From Brevibacterium aurantiacum (GTDB taxonomy: Bacteria > Actinomycetota > Actinomycetes > Actinomycetales > Brevibacteriaceae): a stretch of 64,000 nucleotides of DNA. Below the pieces are notes generated by a model. The model made no database searches, had not been told where the DNA came from, and was given only the letters and a program-made list of their open reading frames with translations. The translations under genes and the position numbers were made by a program. The stretch covers positions 18,132-82,131 of the forward strand of contig NZ_VLTK01000007.1 in the NCBI RefSeq assembly GCF_007558825.1. The letters are read 5' to 3'. Below are positions 16,223 through 25,138 of the stretch, piece by piece. The first letter of the stretch is position 1, and the number at the start of each line of letters is the position of its first letter.

Positions 16223-16837
16223 ATGATGTTTATGACTGTTATGCCTCTTCCACCGAGCCCCGGCGCGCATGAGCACAGCAGCGTCGACCTCGCGAACAGC
16301 ACAATCGACCTCCCCGGCGGCAAGAGCGCCGATGCGTTGAGCACCCCAGAGGCAACGACCGAGTGGCTCATCGAGCGTGGCCTTGTCGATGCGGGGGTGC
16401 AGCTGCAGTCCTACTGTCAGAATCGGCTAGTAGGTCTCCGTGGTGACCTCCGGTCGGCTTTTGCTGCTTGCGCCGCAGGGACGGCTGTCGACCAGCGGGC
16501 CCTAGACGGGATCAATGCCGCACTCACTTCCGCACCCAACGCATCACTGCTGCACTTCACTCCCAGAGAGGGGTTCTTCCGCTCGCTCGAGCACCCAGCG
16601 ACGCAGCTGGTCGAACACGCCATGTCGGTGATCGCCGAGGATGCGGCAACGCTGCTGGCCAGTGACGAGGCCCGCCTGCTCGAACAGTGCGAGGCCGAGC
16701 CGTGTTTACGGTTCCTGCTCAAGACCCATGGGCGTCGGCAGTGGTGCTCAACTCGGTGCGGAGACCGAGTGCGTGCCGCGCGCTCATACGCACGCAAACG
16801 GGCTCAGGCAAACGCGGGGTCCACTCGATCGGCGTAG
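16223..16837 (+). CDS. CGNR zinc finger / ABATE-domain regulator
   Basis: A 204-residue protein. The N-terminal half (about 20-145) is an ABATE-type domain, with VDLANSTI then a helix-rich region. The C-terminal part carries the zinc-binding CGNR module, here in divergent form: the first Cys pair lies in CEAEPC, followed by RRQWCSTRCGDRVRAARSYARKR, where the CGNR tetrad reads CGDR. Such proteins are predicted stress-responsive transcription regulators. It is divergent from the LLM oxidoreductase, with direct repeats between. Several ATG codons lie close together (16223, 16226, 16232), and the exact start is uncertain. Confidence 0.82.
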   Translation: MMFMTVMPLPPSPGAHEHSSVDLANSTIDLPGGKSADALSTPEATTEWLIERGLVDAGVQLQSYCQNRLVGLRGDLRSAFAACAAGTAVDQRALDGINAALTSAPNASLLHFTPREGFFRSLEHPATQLVEHAMSVIAEDAATLLASDEARLLEQCEAEPCLRFLLKTHGRRQWCSTRCGDRVRAARSYARKRAQANAGSTRSA

Positions 16838-16853
16838 ATCCTCGATCTGGAGC

Positions 16854-18062
16854 TCAGCCCTTTCGGCCCCGGTGGTTCGCCTCCGTCAACTCAACATACG
16901 CTAAGTGCTGGTCTGCCGAATAGCAGACGACCTTGCCTTTGTGATTCTTGGTTTTCCTGAGGATCCCTGCCTCGGCGAGCTCGACGAGAGCCCGATGGGC
17001 AGCAGCGCGAGAGACTCCGTGCTCGACCGCCACCGAATCGATGGTGATCACCGGCTCTCGCGCTAAGCAGTCGAGGATTTTGAGGATGACCGAACCGGCC
17101 CTCGGGTGGATCGGTGACTTGCCGATTTCGCGACGGTGCTCGGCGAGATCGAGGCGAACTGTCTGATCCAGTGCTTCGATGTCCTCGGCCAGGAGGACAG
17201 CTCTTGCGGCGGCCGCTTCGACCGCCTCGGCGAAGGAGATGACCCACTGATCAAGGTCGGATGGGTCTTTGCGATACGCGTTCAGGCCGCCGATATAGGC
17301 GTTCGTGTTCGAGGCGAAGACCGTGCTGATCGGCACGAGCACAGTACGGAGTGCATCGGAACGTTTGAGGACCGTGTGGACGAGCGCTCGCCCAGTTCGG
17401 CCGTTCCCGTCGGCGAAGGGGTGGATCGTTTCGAATTGGGCATGGGCGATTGCGGCGCGGATGACCGGATTGCCCTCCGTGGCCGTGATGAACGCAGCCA
17501 AATTCGCGACGAGCCGTGGAACCTCAGTTGGTGGTGGAGGTACGAAATCTGCGCGCAGCGGGCTGTTGCCCGGGCCGCCCACCCAGTTCTGGGCTTCTCG
17601 CAGTCCAAAGGCAAGCCGCGGCTTGATCGAGTGCTGGAGGTCTTCGATGTCCTTGACGCTGATCGGCCGAAGTGGATTGGCGATCTCGTCGATGGCGTTT
17701 TCAGTCGCCCGTACGTTGGCGATGACATCGAGAGCCACACGATCGCCGTACTTCAAACGCTCAGCGATAGCCAGTTTCTTCGGACTGAGTCGACTGCCTT
17801 CGATCCACGAGGAGGAGATGCTTTCGGACCGGATAAGCAGATGGTTGAGGTAGGTGCTGCCCGACGAGCTGATTCGTTCGTCGAATCGAGCGAGGACGAC
17901 CGCCGCTTCCTCGGCTGCATGCTGTGCTTTGGCACCGAGTTCTGGGAGCGTGATGGCAAGCTCATCAGGCAGATATGCGCGGTGCGTACCTGAGGCTCTG
18001 TCCTTCTTGCTCAGCCCGGCTGGGTTCGGAGGTGTCCAGTGGAGTTCGGCGGTGTAGGGCAT
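16854..18062 (-). CDS. Fic-family AMP-transferase with inhibitory helix and wHTH
   Basis: The start at 18062 is set by AGGAGG upstream. Further in-frame codons would run into the promoter palindrome. The 402-residue protein holds the full Fic motif HPFADGNGRTGR at 214-225, which transfers AMP (or another nucleotide part) to target hydroxyls. An N-terminal inhibitory motif S-x-x-x-E-G (Ser84 to Gly89) makes it a class II, self-inhibited Fic protein. A DUF4172-like N-terminus precedes, and residues about 330-400 form a winged helix (ITIDSVAVEHGVSRAAAHRA). A 12-bp palindrome sits just upstream, so the protein probably represses its own gene. The target protein is unknown. No toxin partner gene is adjacent. 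Confidence 0.93.
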   Translation of the reverse strand: MPYTAELHWTPPNPAGLSKKDRASGTHRAYLPDELAITLPELGAKAQHAAEEAAVVLARFDERISSSGSTYLNHLLIRSESISSSWIEGSRLSPKKLAIAERLKYGDRVALDVIANVRATENAIDEIANPLRPISVKDIEDLQHSIKPRLAFGLREAQNWVGGPGNSPLRADFVPPPPTEVPRLVANLAAFITATEGNPVIRAAIAHAQFETIHPFADGNGRTGRALVHTVLKRSDALRTVLVPISTVFASNTNAYIGGLNAYRKDPSDLDQWVISFAEAVEAAAARAVLLAEDIEALDQTVRLDLAEHRREIGKSPIHPRAGSVILKILDCLAREPVITIDSVAVEHGVSRAAAHRALVELAEAGILRKTKNHKGKVVCYSADQHLAYVELTEANHRGRKG

Positions 18063-18112
18063 GGGGCGACCTCCTCTCGGGATGGGCCGTAAGTGTGAAC
18101 ACTTCGCTTCAA

Positions 18113-18141
18113 TATTTACTTTAGTGTATCTAAAGTAAATA
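18113..18141. promoter_or_regulatory. Perfect 12-bp palindrome upstream of fic
   Basis: TATTTACTTTAG and CTAAAGTAAATA are separated by 5 nt, 50-80 bp upstream of the Fic start in AT-rich surroundings. The perfect arms and position make it the likely operator of the Fic protein's own winged helix. The rest of 18063-18363 (301 bp) holds the promoters of fic and of the HsdR-N gene and no further gene. Confidence 0.6.
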
Positions 18142-18363
18142 AACTTCACGGTGGGATGACGCTGCGATCCTGCCAATGGTGTCCAAGGTCGAATCGTCAT
18201 TCCTGGATGAGGTAGATCGATGGGTTATCGCCAGTGCGTTTGGTGCGAGGCGGCGAATCCGGGAGTGAATCAGAAATCCGGTGACCGCACGCTCCGAAAC
18301 GATTGAACCAGGCTACAGTTTGATTCAAGTCAACTACTGGTGATGTCTCAATGAGGAGAGATT

Positions 18364-19461
18364 GTGGAATTTGAAGAGCGGTTGTCCGCCTTGGCGGCGA
18401 AGGTTCAGAATCAGCGGGATGCAATCCAGACCGAAGAAGCAACGAAAAACGCCTTTGTCATGCCTTTTATCTCTACGATCCTCGGCTACGACATCTTCAA
18501 TCCACTCGAGGTGGTTCCGGAGTTCACCGCCGACGTAGGGGTGAAGCGTGGTGAGAAGGTGGATTACGCAATCATGCGCGAGGGTGAAGTCCAGATGCTC
18601 ATCGAATGCAAAAAGTCGGCGGAGGCACTTCGAATTGAACACGCATCGCAACTCTTCCGGTACTTCTCCGTCACCAATGCGCGAATTGCAGTCCTGACCA
18701 ATGGTGAAATCTACAATTTCTACACCGATCTGGATGCGCCGAACAAGATGGATGATCGGCCGTTCTTGGTATTGGATCTCAATGACATTGACGAAACCCT
18801 GTTGCCTGAACTTCGAAAGCTCTCCAAGGAGAACTTTGACCTCGAATCGGTCATCAGTGCGGCTGAGGAACTCAAGTATGTAGGAGCCATCAAACGAGAG
18901 ATTGCTTCGCAGTTCAAGGAGCCCGACGAGGCGTTCGTTCGGCTCTTCACCAGCAGTGTCTACGGTGGTCGGTTTACTCAAGATGTAAAGACGCAGTTCA
19001 CCCAACTCGTCTCCAAAGCAGCAAAACAGTACCTGAATGAGCAGGTGAACGACCGGTTGAAGACGGCGCTGGGCGCCTCATATTCTGCTCCATTGGAAAC
19101 CTCCGCCCAAGCCGATGCTGTCACCAGTGAGACGATCGCTGAAGCTGACCTGGATCGGGACACTGAGATCGAAACGACGTTGGAGGAGCTCGAAGGCTAC
19201 CAGATCGTCAAGGCGATCAGCTGCAGCGAAGTGAAGCCTGAAAGGGTCGTCCAGCGTGACTCGAAGTCGTACTTCGCGGTGCTGTTGGACGATAACAACA
19301 GAAAGCCCATTGCTCGACTCCGTTTCAACGGAAAGAAGCAGAAATATCTAGGACTGTTTGATGAGAACAAGGCCGAGACGCGTCATCCGATCGCAGGTCT
19401 TGAAACCATCTATGAGCACGCAGACGCAATTCGTGAGACTGTACGCCGGCACGTTGAGTAG
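18364..19461 (+). CDS. Stand-alone HsdR N-terminal-type nuclease domain protein
   Basis: A 365-residue protein starting at GTG 18364 behind GAGGAG. Its N-terminal 180 residues match the type I restriction enzyme R-subunit N domain (HSDR_N_2). The PD-(D/E)xK core reads Asp67 in KVDYAI and Glu81-Cys82-Lys83 in LIECKKS, and a QLFRYF helix follows. There is no helicase, specificity or methylase gene beside it, so this is not a complete type I system. Its C-terminus (KQKYLGLFDENKA) is of unknown type. Base composition is visibly lower in GC than the neighbours, which suggests transfer. A role in defence is possible but unproven. Confidence 0.8.
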   Translation: MEFEERLSALAAKVQNQRDAIQTEEATKNAFVMPFISTILGYDIFNPLEVVPEFTADVGVKRGEKVDYAIMREGEVQMLIECKKSAEALRIEHASQLFRYFSVTNARIAVLTNGEIYNFYTDLDAPNKMDDRPFLVLDLNDIDETLLPELRKLSKENFDLESVISAAEELKYVGAIKREIASQFKEPDEAFVRLFTSSVYGGRFTQDVKTQFTQLVSKAAKQYLNEQVNDRLKTALGASYSAPLETSAQADAVTSETIAEADLDRDTEIETTLEELEGYQIVKAISCSEVKPERVVQRDSKSYFAVLLDDNNRKPIARLRFNGKKQKYLGLFDENKAETRHPIAGLETIYEHADAIRETVRRHVE

Positions 19462-19497
19462 CACTTCGAAATCGACGTGCGTTTGTTCCGAGAAGTC

Positions 19498-22400
19498 CTA
19501 TCCCTCGAACAGCCCCCGAATGTCTTGGGCCGTCACCGTCTGACTGAAGGCCTGACCGTCGACGTTCTGACCGTCGGTCATGAGGGAGTCGAAGAGTTCT
19601 GCCTTCTTCTTCTGCAGGGCGAGGACCTTCTCCTCGATCGTGCCCTCGGCAACGTAGCGGTAGACCATGACGTTCTTTGTCTGCCCGATCCGGTGGGCAC
19701 GGTCGATCGCCTGATTCTCCGTCGCGGGATTCCACCACGGGTCCATGAGGAAGACATAGTCGGCCTCGGTGAGATTGAGGCCGAACCCGCCGGCCTTGAG
19801 ACTGATGAGGAACACCGGTGCCGCACCGGTCCGAAACTCTTCGACGATCTTGCCCCGATTCCTCGTGGATCCGTCGAGGACGACGTAGGGAATGCCTCGG
19901 TGATCGAGGTCTTCGGCGATCTTGGTCAGGAACGACGTGAACTGGCTGAACACGATCGAGCGGTGGCCTTCGGCAACGACATCCTCGAGTCGTTCCATCA
20001 GGGCCGCAAGCTTGCTCGACGGTACGCCTTCGTGTTCACCGTCGACGATGCGCGGATCCAGGGCCAGCATGCGCAGAAGAGTCAGTGAGCGGAAGACGAT
20101 GAAGCGCTGCTTGTCGTACTCGCTGTCGATGAAGCCGAGGATCTTCTTCCGCTCCTTCTGCAGCACCCGATCGTAGAGCTTGCGATGAGCGGCATTGAGC
20201 TCGACATTGATGACCTGCTCCTGCTTCTCCGGCAGATCCGCAGCAACGAGATCCTTGTTCCGGCGCAGCATGAACGGTCTGATGCGCTTCTGCAGACGCT
20301 TCAATCGACCCGGGTCCTCACCCACTTCGATGGGTCGCACATACTCCTTCTCGAAACGGTGGGCGCTGGGGAACAGTCCAGGTGCTGTGATGGCGAACAG
20401 CGACCACACATCGCGCAGAGAATTCTCCATCGGCGTTCCCGTCAGCGCCAGGCGGAACGGGGCGTTGACCGACTTCGCCGCCTGATGGACCTGAGAGGAG
20501 CTGTTCTTCACGAACTGCGCCTCATCGAGGACGAACCCAGCCCATTTGAGGCGAGAGATGGGGTCTTCGTCCAGGCGCAGCATCGCATAGGACATGATGA
20601 TGACATCGGCACCGGCGACCACCTCGGCGAGGGCGGTCTTCCTCTTCTGAGTCGACTCGGAGACGACGCGAACGTCGAGACCAGGGGTGAACTTCGCGGC
20701 TTCCTTCGCCCAATTGTCGACGACCGAGGTGGGGGCGACGACGAGGAACGGAAGCTCTGCCCGCGCATGAGTGATGAGTGCCAGGGTCTGCAGGGTCTTG
20801 CCCAGTCCCATATCGTCGGCCAGAATCCCGCCGAGGTGGCACCTGTACAGCAGTGCCAACCACCGGAAACCCTGTACCTGATATGGGCGCATGGTGACCC
20901 CACCCAGATGTGGCACCTGGGTGGCAGGCAGGTGGTCGAGGTCGAGCAGTGCCTGTGCGGACTCCTGCCAAGACTGGGCCGGAAGCGTCTCATCGGCGAG
21001 TTCCTCGAACTCCGACCACAGCCCCACGTGCAGGCGAGTGATCTTCGGGGAGTCCGGCTCCCACTCGGGGATGAGGTCTGCTTCAGCCAGGAGCGCTTTG
21101 AGCTTGTCGAAGGCGGGTTTGTTCAGCGACAGAAAAGTGTTGTCGACGAGCTTGATCTTCTTCGTCCCCGCAGCCAGGGCCTTGTAGAGCTTGACGAAGG
21201 GGATGGGTTTGCCGTCGATGGTGATCTGGAATCCCAGGTCGAACCAGTCGTTCTTCTCCGATTCGACCGAGGTGATCGTGATGTTGGGCTCCCCGCCGAG
21301 CTCGCGATAGGGCTGTTTCTTCCCGCGCGTGATGACCTTGACGTGGTCGATCTCTTCAAGCCCAGGCAGGACATTGACGACGAAGTCCGCAGTGTCGGCG
21401 TCCGTGAGTTCCATGTCGCGGGGGTGGCCGGGCGGCTGAGTCTCGGCGAGGACCGATTCCACCTGACTGAGGACGGAGACCTCATGCTCGAGGTCACGGT
21501 TGTCGCGGGGGCTCAGCGTGGGGGTCGTTGCAGTGCTTCGACCGTCTGCCTTGCTGCGGATGGCGGAGGTGCCGAGCTTCGACAGTGGCACCACGGGCAG
21601 GGTCCGTCTGGGTCCCGAGTACTCCCAGTACCACTGCAGACTCAGGTGGTCCTTCGCCCCGAACGCCATGAAAAGGACCAGCCGCGGCTGGCTGAACTGG
21701 GGGAACTTCACCGTCTCGTCGGTGCTGACAACCTCGGCGGAGGTGCGCAGGAGCGGGTAGTACTCCTCGAAGAACTCCTCGGACTCGTCAGCAGGAATCG
21801 TGATCGGCCCGACCGCACCGAACACGGACAGTGCCGATTGTGCCGTCGGCTTCGACGCGGGCGCCATGGTCACGGAGAAGCCCGAGCGCAGGTCGACGCC
21901 GAAGAACCCGTGCGTCCAGATGGGCTTGGTCAGCCCTGCTGAGAATTCGCGTTCATCGATCGTCACTCGCGGCTGTACCCGCAGCAGGTTCTTCACCCGG
22001 TTGACGTCGATGATGGCATTCGCTTCGCGTCCGATGTGCACGCGCATGCCCTGATTGACGCCGACGAGTTCGATCCCGATCTCGGTGGCCCGAGCGAACA
22101 TGTCCCACAGCAGGGGGGTGTGAAAATCGCCGAGGTTGTACGGTGCCCCATCGGGCGTGAAGTCAGTCTTGTCCCGGGTGCGCAAGCCCGCGAGCTGGGT
22201 GAACCATTCCTGGTGACGGGGATCGACATTGAATTGCCTGGCCATCCGGTCGATGGTCCGCCACGTGAGGGATTTCTTCACCCAGTTGCCTGATTCGCTG
22301 AGGATCAGCGGGCGGATCGCCAGGCTGGGATCGGTGCCAGGGGAGACCGCTTGCTTCTCCAGAACCACAGAATGCTTCGGTTCGAACCACGTCCGGGCCA

Positions 22401-22530
22401 CCACCTCGACGAGCTCGAATCCCAGGGCCACCGGCGTGTACTCCTGCGGGGCCGCCTCGGCGAGGGAGGCGAAGATGTCACGCCAGCCGGCGGGGGTGGC
22501 GTTGAAGGACGCGGTGCGATTGTCAGGCAC
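19498..22530 (-). CDS. SNF2-family DEAD/DEAH helicase
   Basis: A 1010-residue SWI2/SNF2 ATPase. The N-terminal 500 residues are a family-specific region (SNF2_assoc type). The first helicase lobe has Walker A in DDMGLGKTLQT near residue 570, motif II DEAQ near 668 and LTGTPMEN near 690. The second lobe carries VFSQF, LDGST, LKAGGFGLNL, the DPWWNPA motif and RAHRIGQ near 960. Such proteins move along double-stranded DNA to remodel protein-DNA complexes. Actinobacterial versions are linked to repair or transcription recycling but lack firm assignment. It converges on the HsdR-N gene with 36 nt between stops. A phage-defence pairing is conceivable, but the opposite orientation weakens it. Confidence 0.93.
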   Translation of the reverse strand: MPDNRTASFNATPAGWRDIFASLAEAAPQEYTPVALGFELVEVVARTWFEPKHSVVLEKQAVSPGTDPSLAIRPLILSESGNWVKKSLTWRTIDRMARQFNVDPRHQEWFTQLAGLRTRDKTDFTPDGAPYNLGDFHTPLLWDMFARATEIGIELVGVNQGMRVHIGREANAIIDVNRVKNLLRVQPRVTIDEREFSAGLTKPIWTHGFFGVDLRSGFSVTMAPASKPTAQSALSVFGAVGPITIPADESEEFFEEYYPLLRTSAEVVSTDETVKFPQFSQPRLVLFMAFGAKDHLSLQWYWEYSGPRRTLPVVPLSKLGTSAIRSKADGRSTATTPTLSPRDNRDLEHEVSVLSQVESVLAETQPPGHPRDMELTDADTADFVVNVLPGLEEIDHVKVITRGKKQPYRELGGEPNITITSVESEKNDWFDLGFQITIDGKPIPFVKLYKALAAGTKKIKLVDNTFLSLNKPAFDKLKALLAEADLIPEWEPDSPKITRLHVGLWSEFEELADETLPAQSWQESAQALLDLDHLPATQVPHLGGVTMRPYQVQGFRWLALLYRCHLGGILADDMGLGKTLQTLALITHARAELPFLVVAPTSVVDNWAKEAAKFTPGLDVRVVSESTQKRKTALAEVVAGADVIIMSYAMLRLDEDPISRLKWAGFVLDEAQFVKNSSSQVHQAAKSVNAPFRLALTGTPMENSLRDVWSLFAITAPGLFPSAHRFEKEYVRPIEVGEDPGRLKRLQKRIRPFMLRRNKDLVAADLPEKQEQVINVELNAAHRKLYDRVLQKERKKILGFIDSEYDKQRFIVFRSLTLLRMLALDPRIVDGEHEGVPSSKLAALMERLEDVVAEGHRSIVFSQFTSFLTKIAEDLDHRGIPYVVLDGSTRNRGKIVEEFRTGAAPVFLISLKAGGFGLNLTEADYVFLMDPWWNPATENQAIDRAHRIGQTKNVMVYRYVAEGTIEEKVLALQKKKAELFDSLMTDGQNVDGQAFSQTVTAQDIRGLFEG

Positions 22531-22614
22531 CGTGCCATCTTCTCATTGCCCACGGACACATCACGTGGAAACTCGATGTGGACACAGTCGTTCGAGAGGA
22601 ACAGACTGTTGATC

Positions 22615-22923
22615 ATGGGCCAGGATGGGGAGCGCGAGTACAGCGATGCGCAGAAGTGGATGGTCATCAAGGGCCGGAAATGGCGAAGAACCGATCCGGA
22701 ACTGCCTGAGGAGATGGTGGCAGAACTGAAAAGCCATCTCGGCACAGCACGGAACGCTGTCCGCACCGCACAGAAGACGGGTACGGACGAGGAAGTGAGT
22801 GCTGCCCGAAATCGGGTCTCCATCGCCAAGCACGGACTCGGAGAACGGGGCGACTATTGGTGGCAGATGGACGTGGGGCAGCGAATTGCGCGCGCCGAGG
22901 AATCCTTGGACCGTCTGCGGTGA
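22615..22923 (+). CDS. Small conserved hypothetical protein
   Basis: A 102-residue charged, soluble protein beginning MGQDGEREYSDAQKW. A TTG at 22609, two codons upstream, has better spacing to the AGAGGA ribosome site and may be the true start. The pattern G-E-R-x-Y-S-x-A-Q-K-W followed by a long helix and GERGDYWWQM is, as I recall, a conserved actinobacterial family sometimes labelled biopolymer transporter Tol, without real functional evidence. It is divergent from the SNF2 helicase and converges on a tiny gene at 22946-23116. No function can be assigned. Confidence 0.7.
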   Translation: MGQDGEREYSDAQKWMVIKGRKWRRTDPELPEEMVAELKSHLGTARNAVRTAQKTGTDEEVSAARNRVSIAKHGLGERGDYWWQMDVGQRIARAEESLDRLR

Positions 22924-22945
22924 GGTCCGTGGAGCGGTAAATGCG

Positions 22946-23116
22946 TCAGGGGTTGAACAGTTCGATCTCGTCCGGGGAATAGTAGTCCTGGGCTCCGGCG
23001 CCCGTTCGCACGAGGTACTTCCCGGTCTTCTCATAGAGATAGACGACGGTGCCGACACTGTGTGCCATTGCTCCGGAGGTGACCTGGACAGTATCGCCGA
23101 TATTGAACTCAGTCAT
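22946..23116 (-). CDS. Small KOW/SH3-like protein, 56 aa
   Basis: A short gene read from ATG 23116 to TGA 22946, giving 56 residues that begin MTEFNIGDTVQVTSG and end in DEIELFNP. The NIGDTVQV...GTVVYLYEKTGKYLV pattern is that of a small beta-barrel of the KOW/SH3-like kind: GD-x-V, a Gly-Thr-Val turn, then Y-x-V and a final D-E-I. The frame has an acidic, sensible composition and good codon use, and it converges with the preceding small gene (22 nt between stops). Function unknown. It could be a nucleic-acid or protein adaptor. Confidence 0.65.
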   Translation of the reverse strand: MTEFNIGDTVQVTSGAMAHSVGTVVYLYEKTGKYLVRTGAGAQDYYSPDEIELFNP

Positions 23117-23216
23117 GGTTCAGTCTAAACATGCCGACTCGAGGAACAGGCCAATACACTGGACACAGTCAGGCAATGATGAGGCACCGACGACGCGGCG
23201 GCGAGGGGAACGGCTA

Positions 23217-24002
23217 GTGGGGTGGAGCACCAGTGAGTTGGCGGAGCTGACCGGGACTACGGTCAACACGATTCGGCACTATCACAAGCTCGATCTGCTT
23301 GCGGACCCCGAGCGGATGAGCAACGGGTACAAACAGTACGGGCCCTCACATGTGCTCAGGCTCCTGCAGATCCGACGACTGCGCGAACTCGGAATCCCTC
23401 TGGCCGACATCAGCTCCGTTGAAGACGACCACGAAGCGCAGCAGCTCGCGCTCAAACGGCTCGATGTCGAACTCGGGGAGAACATTGCCGAGTTGGAGAA
23501 GGCCCGTGAACAGATCGCGAAGCTGCTGCAACACGGCGCCCCCATCGACACCGCCTCCGAATTCATCGACATTGCGGCCACGATGTCCAGCCCCGATCGC
23601 AGCCTGATGTCCCTCTACTCGCGTCTCTACGATGAGGCGACGATGGCTGAGATGAAGACGATCATGACCGCGACGACTCCCTATGACCGAGAACTCAATG
23701 ACCTCGCCGAGGATGCCGATGAAGCCACTCGCGCGAGGCTGGCCGAAGCGATTGCGCCAAGTTTGAAGGAGCATCTGGAGACCAACCCCTGGCTGCTCGC
23801 CCCGCACCACGGGATGCGCGGAGACGTCGCCATGGGGCAATCGGCCATCATCGGATCGATCACTGAGCTCTACAACGAAGCCCAGATCGACGTCATGCAA
23901 CGAGCCTTCATCCAGGTGTACCCGACCTTGGACGTGGCGGAAGAGCACCGTGAGCGTTTTGCAGCCTTCATCAAAGCCCGCATAGCCGAGGAATCCGGCT
24001 GA
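23217..24002 (+). CDS. MerR-family transcriptional regulator
   Basis: A 261-residue MerR regulator. The start is the GTG at 23217, which has GAGGGG 8 nt upstream and lets the HTH begin at once (WSTSELAELTGTTVNTIRHYHKLDLL). Upstream in-frame codons would overlap the 56-residue gene on the other strand. Residues 1-75 are the DNA-binding part (YGPSHVLRLLQIRRLRELGIPL), 75-110 the dimerisation coiled coil, and the rest an uncharacterised effector domain rich in helices. It precedes the Sm_multidrug-type operon by 93 nt and may control it, although the effector is unknown. Confidence 0.88.
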   Translation: MGWSTSELAELTGTTVNTIRHYHKLDLLADPERMSNGYKQYGPSHVLRLLQIRRLRELGIPLADISSVEDDHEAQQLALKRLDVELGENIAELEKAREQIAKLLQHGAPIDTASEFIDIAATMSSPDRSLMSLYSRLYDEATMAEMKTIMTATTPYDRELNDLAEDADEATRARLAEAIAPSLKEHLETNPWLLAPHHGMRGDVAMGQSAIIGSITELYNEAQIDVMQRAFIQVYPTLDVAEEHRERFAAFIKARIAEESG

Positions 24003-24095
24003 GGATTTCCTGAGTTCAGTCCTCTGGACTTGACCCTGTTCTGAGAACACAGTTTCCACTGGTAGTAATCAATCGGACTACTTCCAGAGGACATC

Positions 24096-24710
24096 ATGAA
24101 CACCGTCATCACCTTCTTCCAAGACCTCGCCTCCCACGTCCCTGACCTCCTGCAACCGCTCATCATCGCGCTCGCCGGCGCAGTGCCCTTCGTCGAGGGG
24201 GAGGTCTCGGCCGTCATCGGCGTGTGGGCCGGACTCAACCCGATCGTCGCAGGCCTCGCCGGGGCCATCGGCAACTTCGTCTGCGTCACCGTCATCGTGT
24301 TGCTCGGTGCCCGGGCACGCAGGGCCGTGGTCACTCGCCGGAGCCGAACTCGGGAGAGCATTCCCGTTGGGGTCGGAGGGCCCGGAACAACCATTGCCGA
24401 CGAAAGCGCAACTGCCGATTCGAGCACAACGACGGAGGGCGAAGCGAGGTTCCTCGACCAGCCACCTGCCGAAAGGAAGCCAGAATCGAAGGGCCGCATC
24501 AAGTTCAAACGCTTCCTCAACCGCTTCGGAGTCCCGGGCGCAAGCCTGCTCGGCCCCCTGGCCATCCCCACCCAGATCACCTCGACGATCTTGGTCAGCG
24601 CAGGCGTCAAGACCTCCTGGATCCTGCTCTGGCAAGGAATCGCCATCGTCGCCTGGACGACGCTGACCACGCTCATCGCCATCGGAGCACTCGGCCTCAT
24701 CACCAGTTGA
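24096..24710 (+). CDS. Putative small multidrug export (PF06695-type) membrane protein
   Basis: A 204-residue membrane protein with about five hydrophobic segments in two blocks: residues 17-73 (ALAGAVPFVEGEVSAVIGVW and the following helix) and 145-204 (FGVPGASLLGPLAIPTQITS). A hydrophilic, charged linker of about 60 residues separates them. The P-F-V-E-G-E motif in the first block and G-P-L-x-I-P-T in the second are family marks of Sm_multidrug_ex (COG2426). Transport of drugs has not been shown for most members. It is first in an operon with a 4-helix membrane protein (18 nt gap) and an HNH-repeat protein. Confidence 0.8.
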   Translation: MNTVITFFQDLASHVPDLLQPLIIALAGAVPFVEGEVSAVIGVWAGLNPIVAGLAGAIGNFVCVTVIVLLGARARRAVVTRRSRTRESIPVGVGGPGTTIADESATADSSTTTEGEARFLDQPPAERKPESKGRIKFKRFLNRFGVPGASLLGPLAIPTQITSTILVSAGVKTSWILLWQGIAIVAWTTLTTLIAIGALGLITS

Positions 24711-24727
24711 ACAAGAAAGGAAGAGTC

Positions 24728-25138
24728 ATGACCACCGCATACCGACACAGGAAGGCCCTCACCTATTCGGCCCTGATCCTCGTGGCCACCGGACTCCCGT
24801 TCGTCATGCCGTTCTCTGCCACGCTTCTCGGCTGGGCACTCGAAGTGCCCATGCGCCTGGCCTTCTCCGAGTCGCTGCTGGCCACACTCGGCGTCTTCCT
24901 CGCCTGGTTCGTCATCTCCCGGCTCATCGACGTCATCCTCGATGGCAGCGACATCGGCGGCACGCTGACCGGACGTTTGGTCTCGTCCGGTGCCTCGATG
25001 GTGCTTCTGGGCGGCGGTTACTTCCTCATCGTCGACTCCGCGCTCGCCTCACTGCTCATGGCCGTCGCAGTCTGCGGACTGCTGTTCGCGCTGAGTTTCG
25101 CCATCGACCGTGGAATCGGTGCATCCCACGTAAGATGA
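24728..25138 (+). CDS. Four-helix membrane protein, function unknown
   Basis: A 136-residue protein read from ATG 24728 behind GAAAGGAAGAG. It has four hydrophobic segments (about residues 10-32, 45-65, 82-103 and 107-125) and a short basic N-terminus, so it should lie in the cytoplasmic membrane. The end DRGIGASHVR is cytosolic. I recognise no family. Its TGA overlaps the ATG of the next gene (ATGA), so the two are co-translated. With the preceding PF06695-type protein it may form a membrane complex, but that is only inferred from position. Confidence 0.75.
   Translation: MTTAYRHRKALTYSALILVATGLPFVMPFSATLLGWALEVPMRLAFSESLLATLGVFLAWFVISRLIDVILDGSDIGGTLTGRLVSSGASMVLLGGGYFLIVDSALASLLMAVAVCGLLFALSFAIDRGIGASHVR

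Noticed and set aside
18063..18363. Possible toxin-antitoxin partner gene next to Fic
   Set aside because: No small open frame with sensible composition lies between fic and the HsdR-N gene, only promoters and a palindrome.
20185..21942. A 585-codon rightward frame
   Set aside because: It is antisense to the SNF2 helicase, whose motifs are complete. The frame is a high-GC shadow without recognisable domains.
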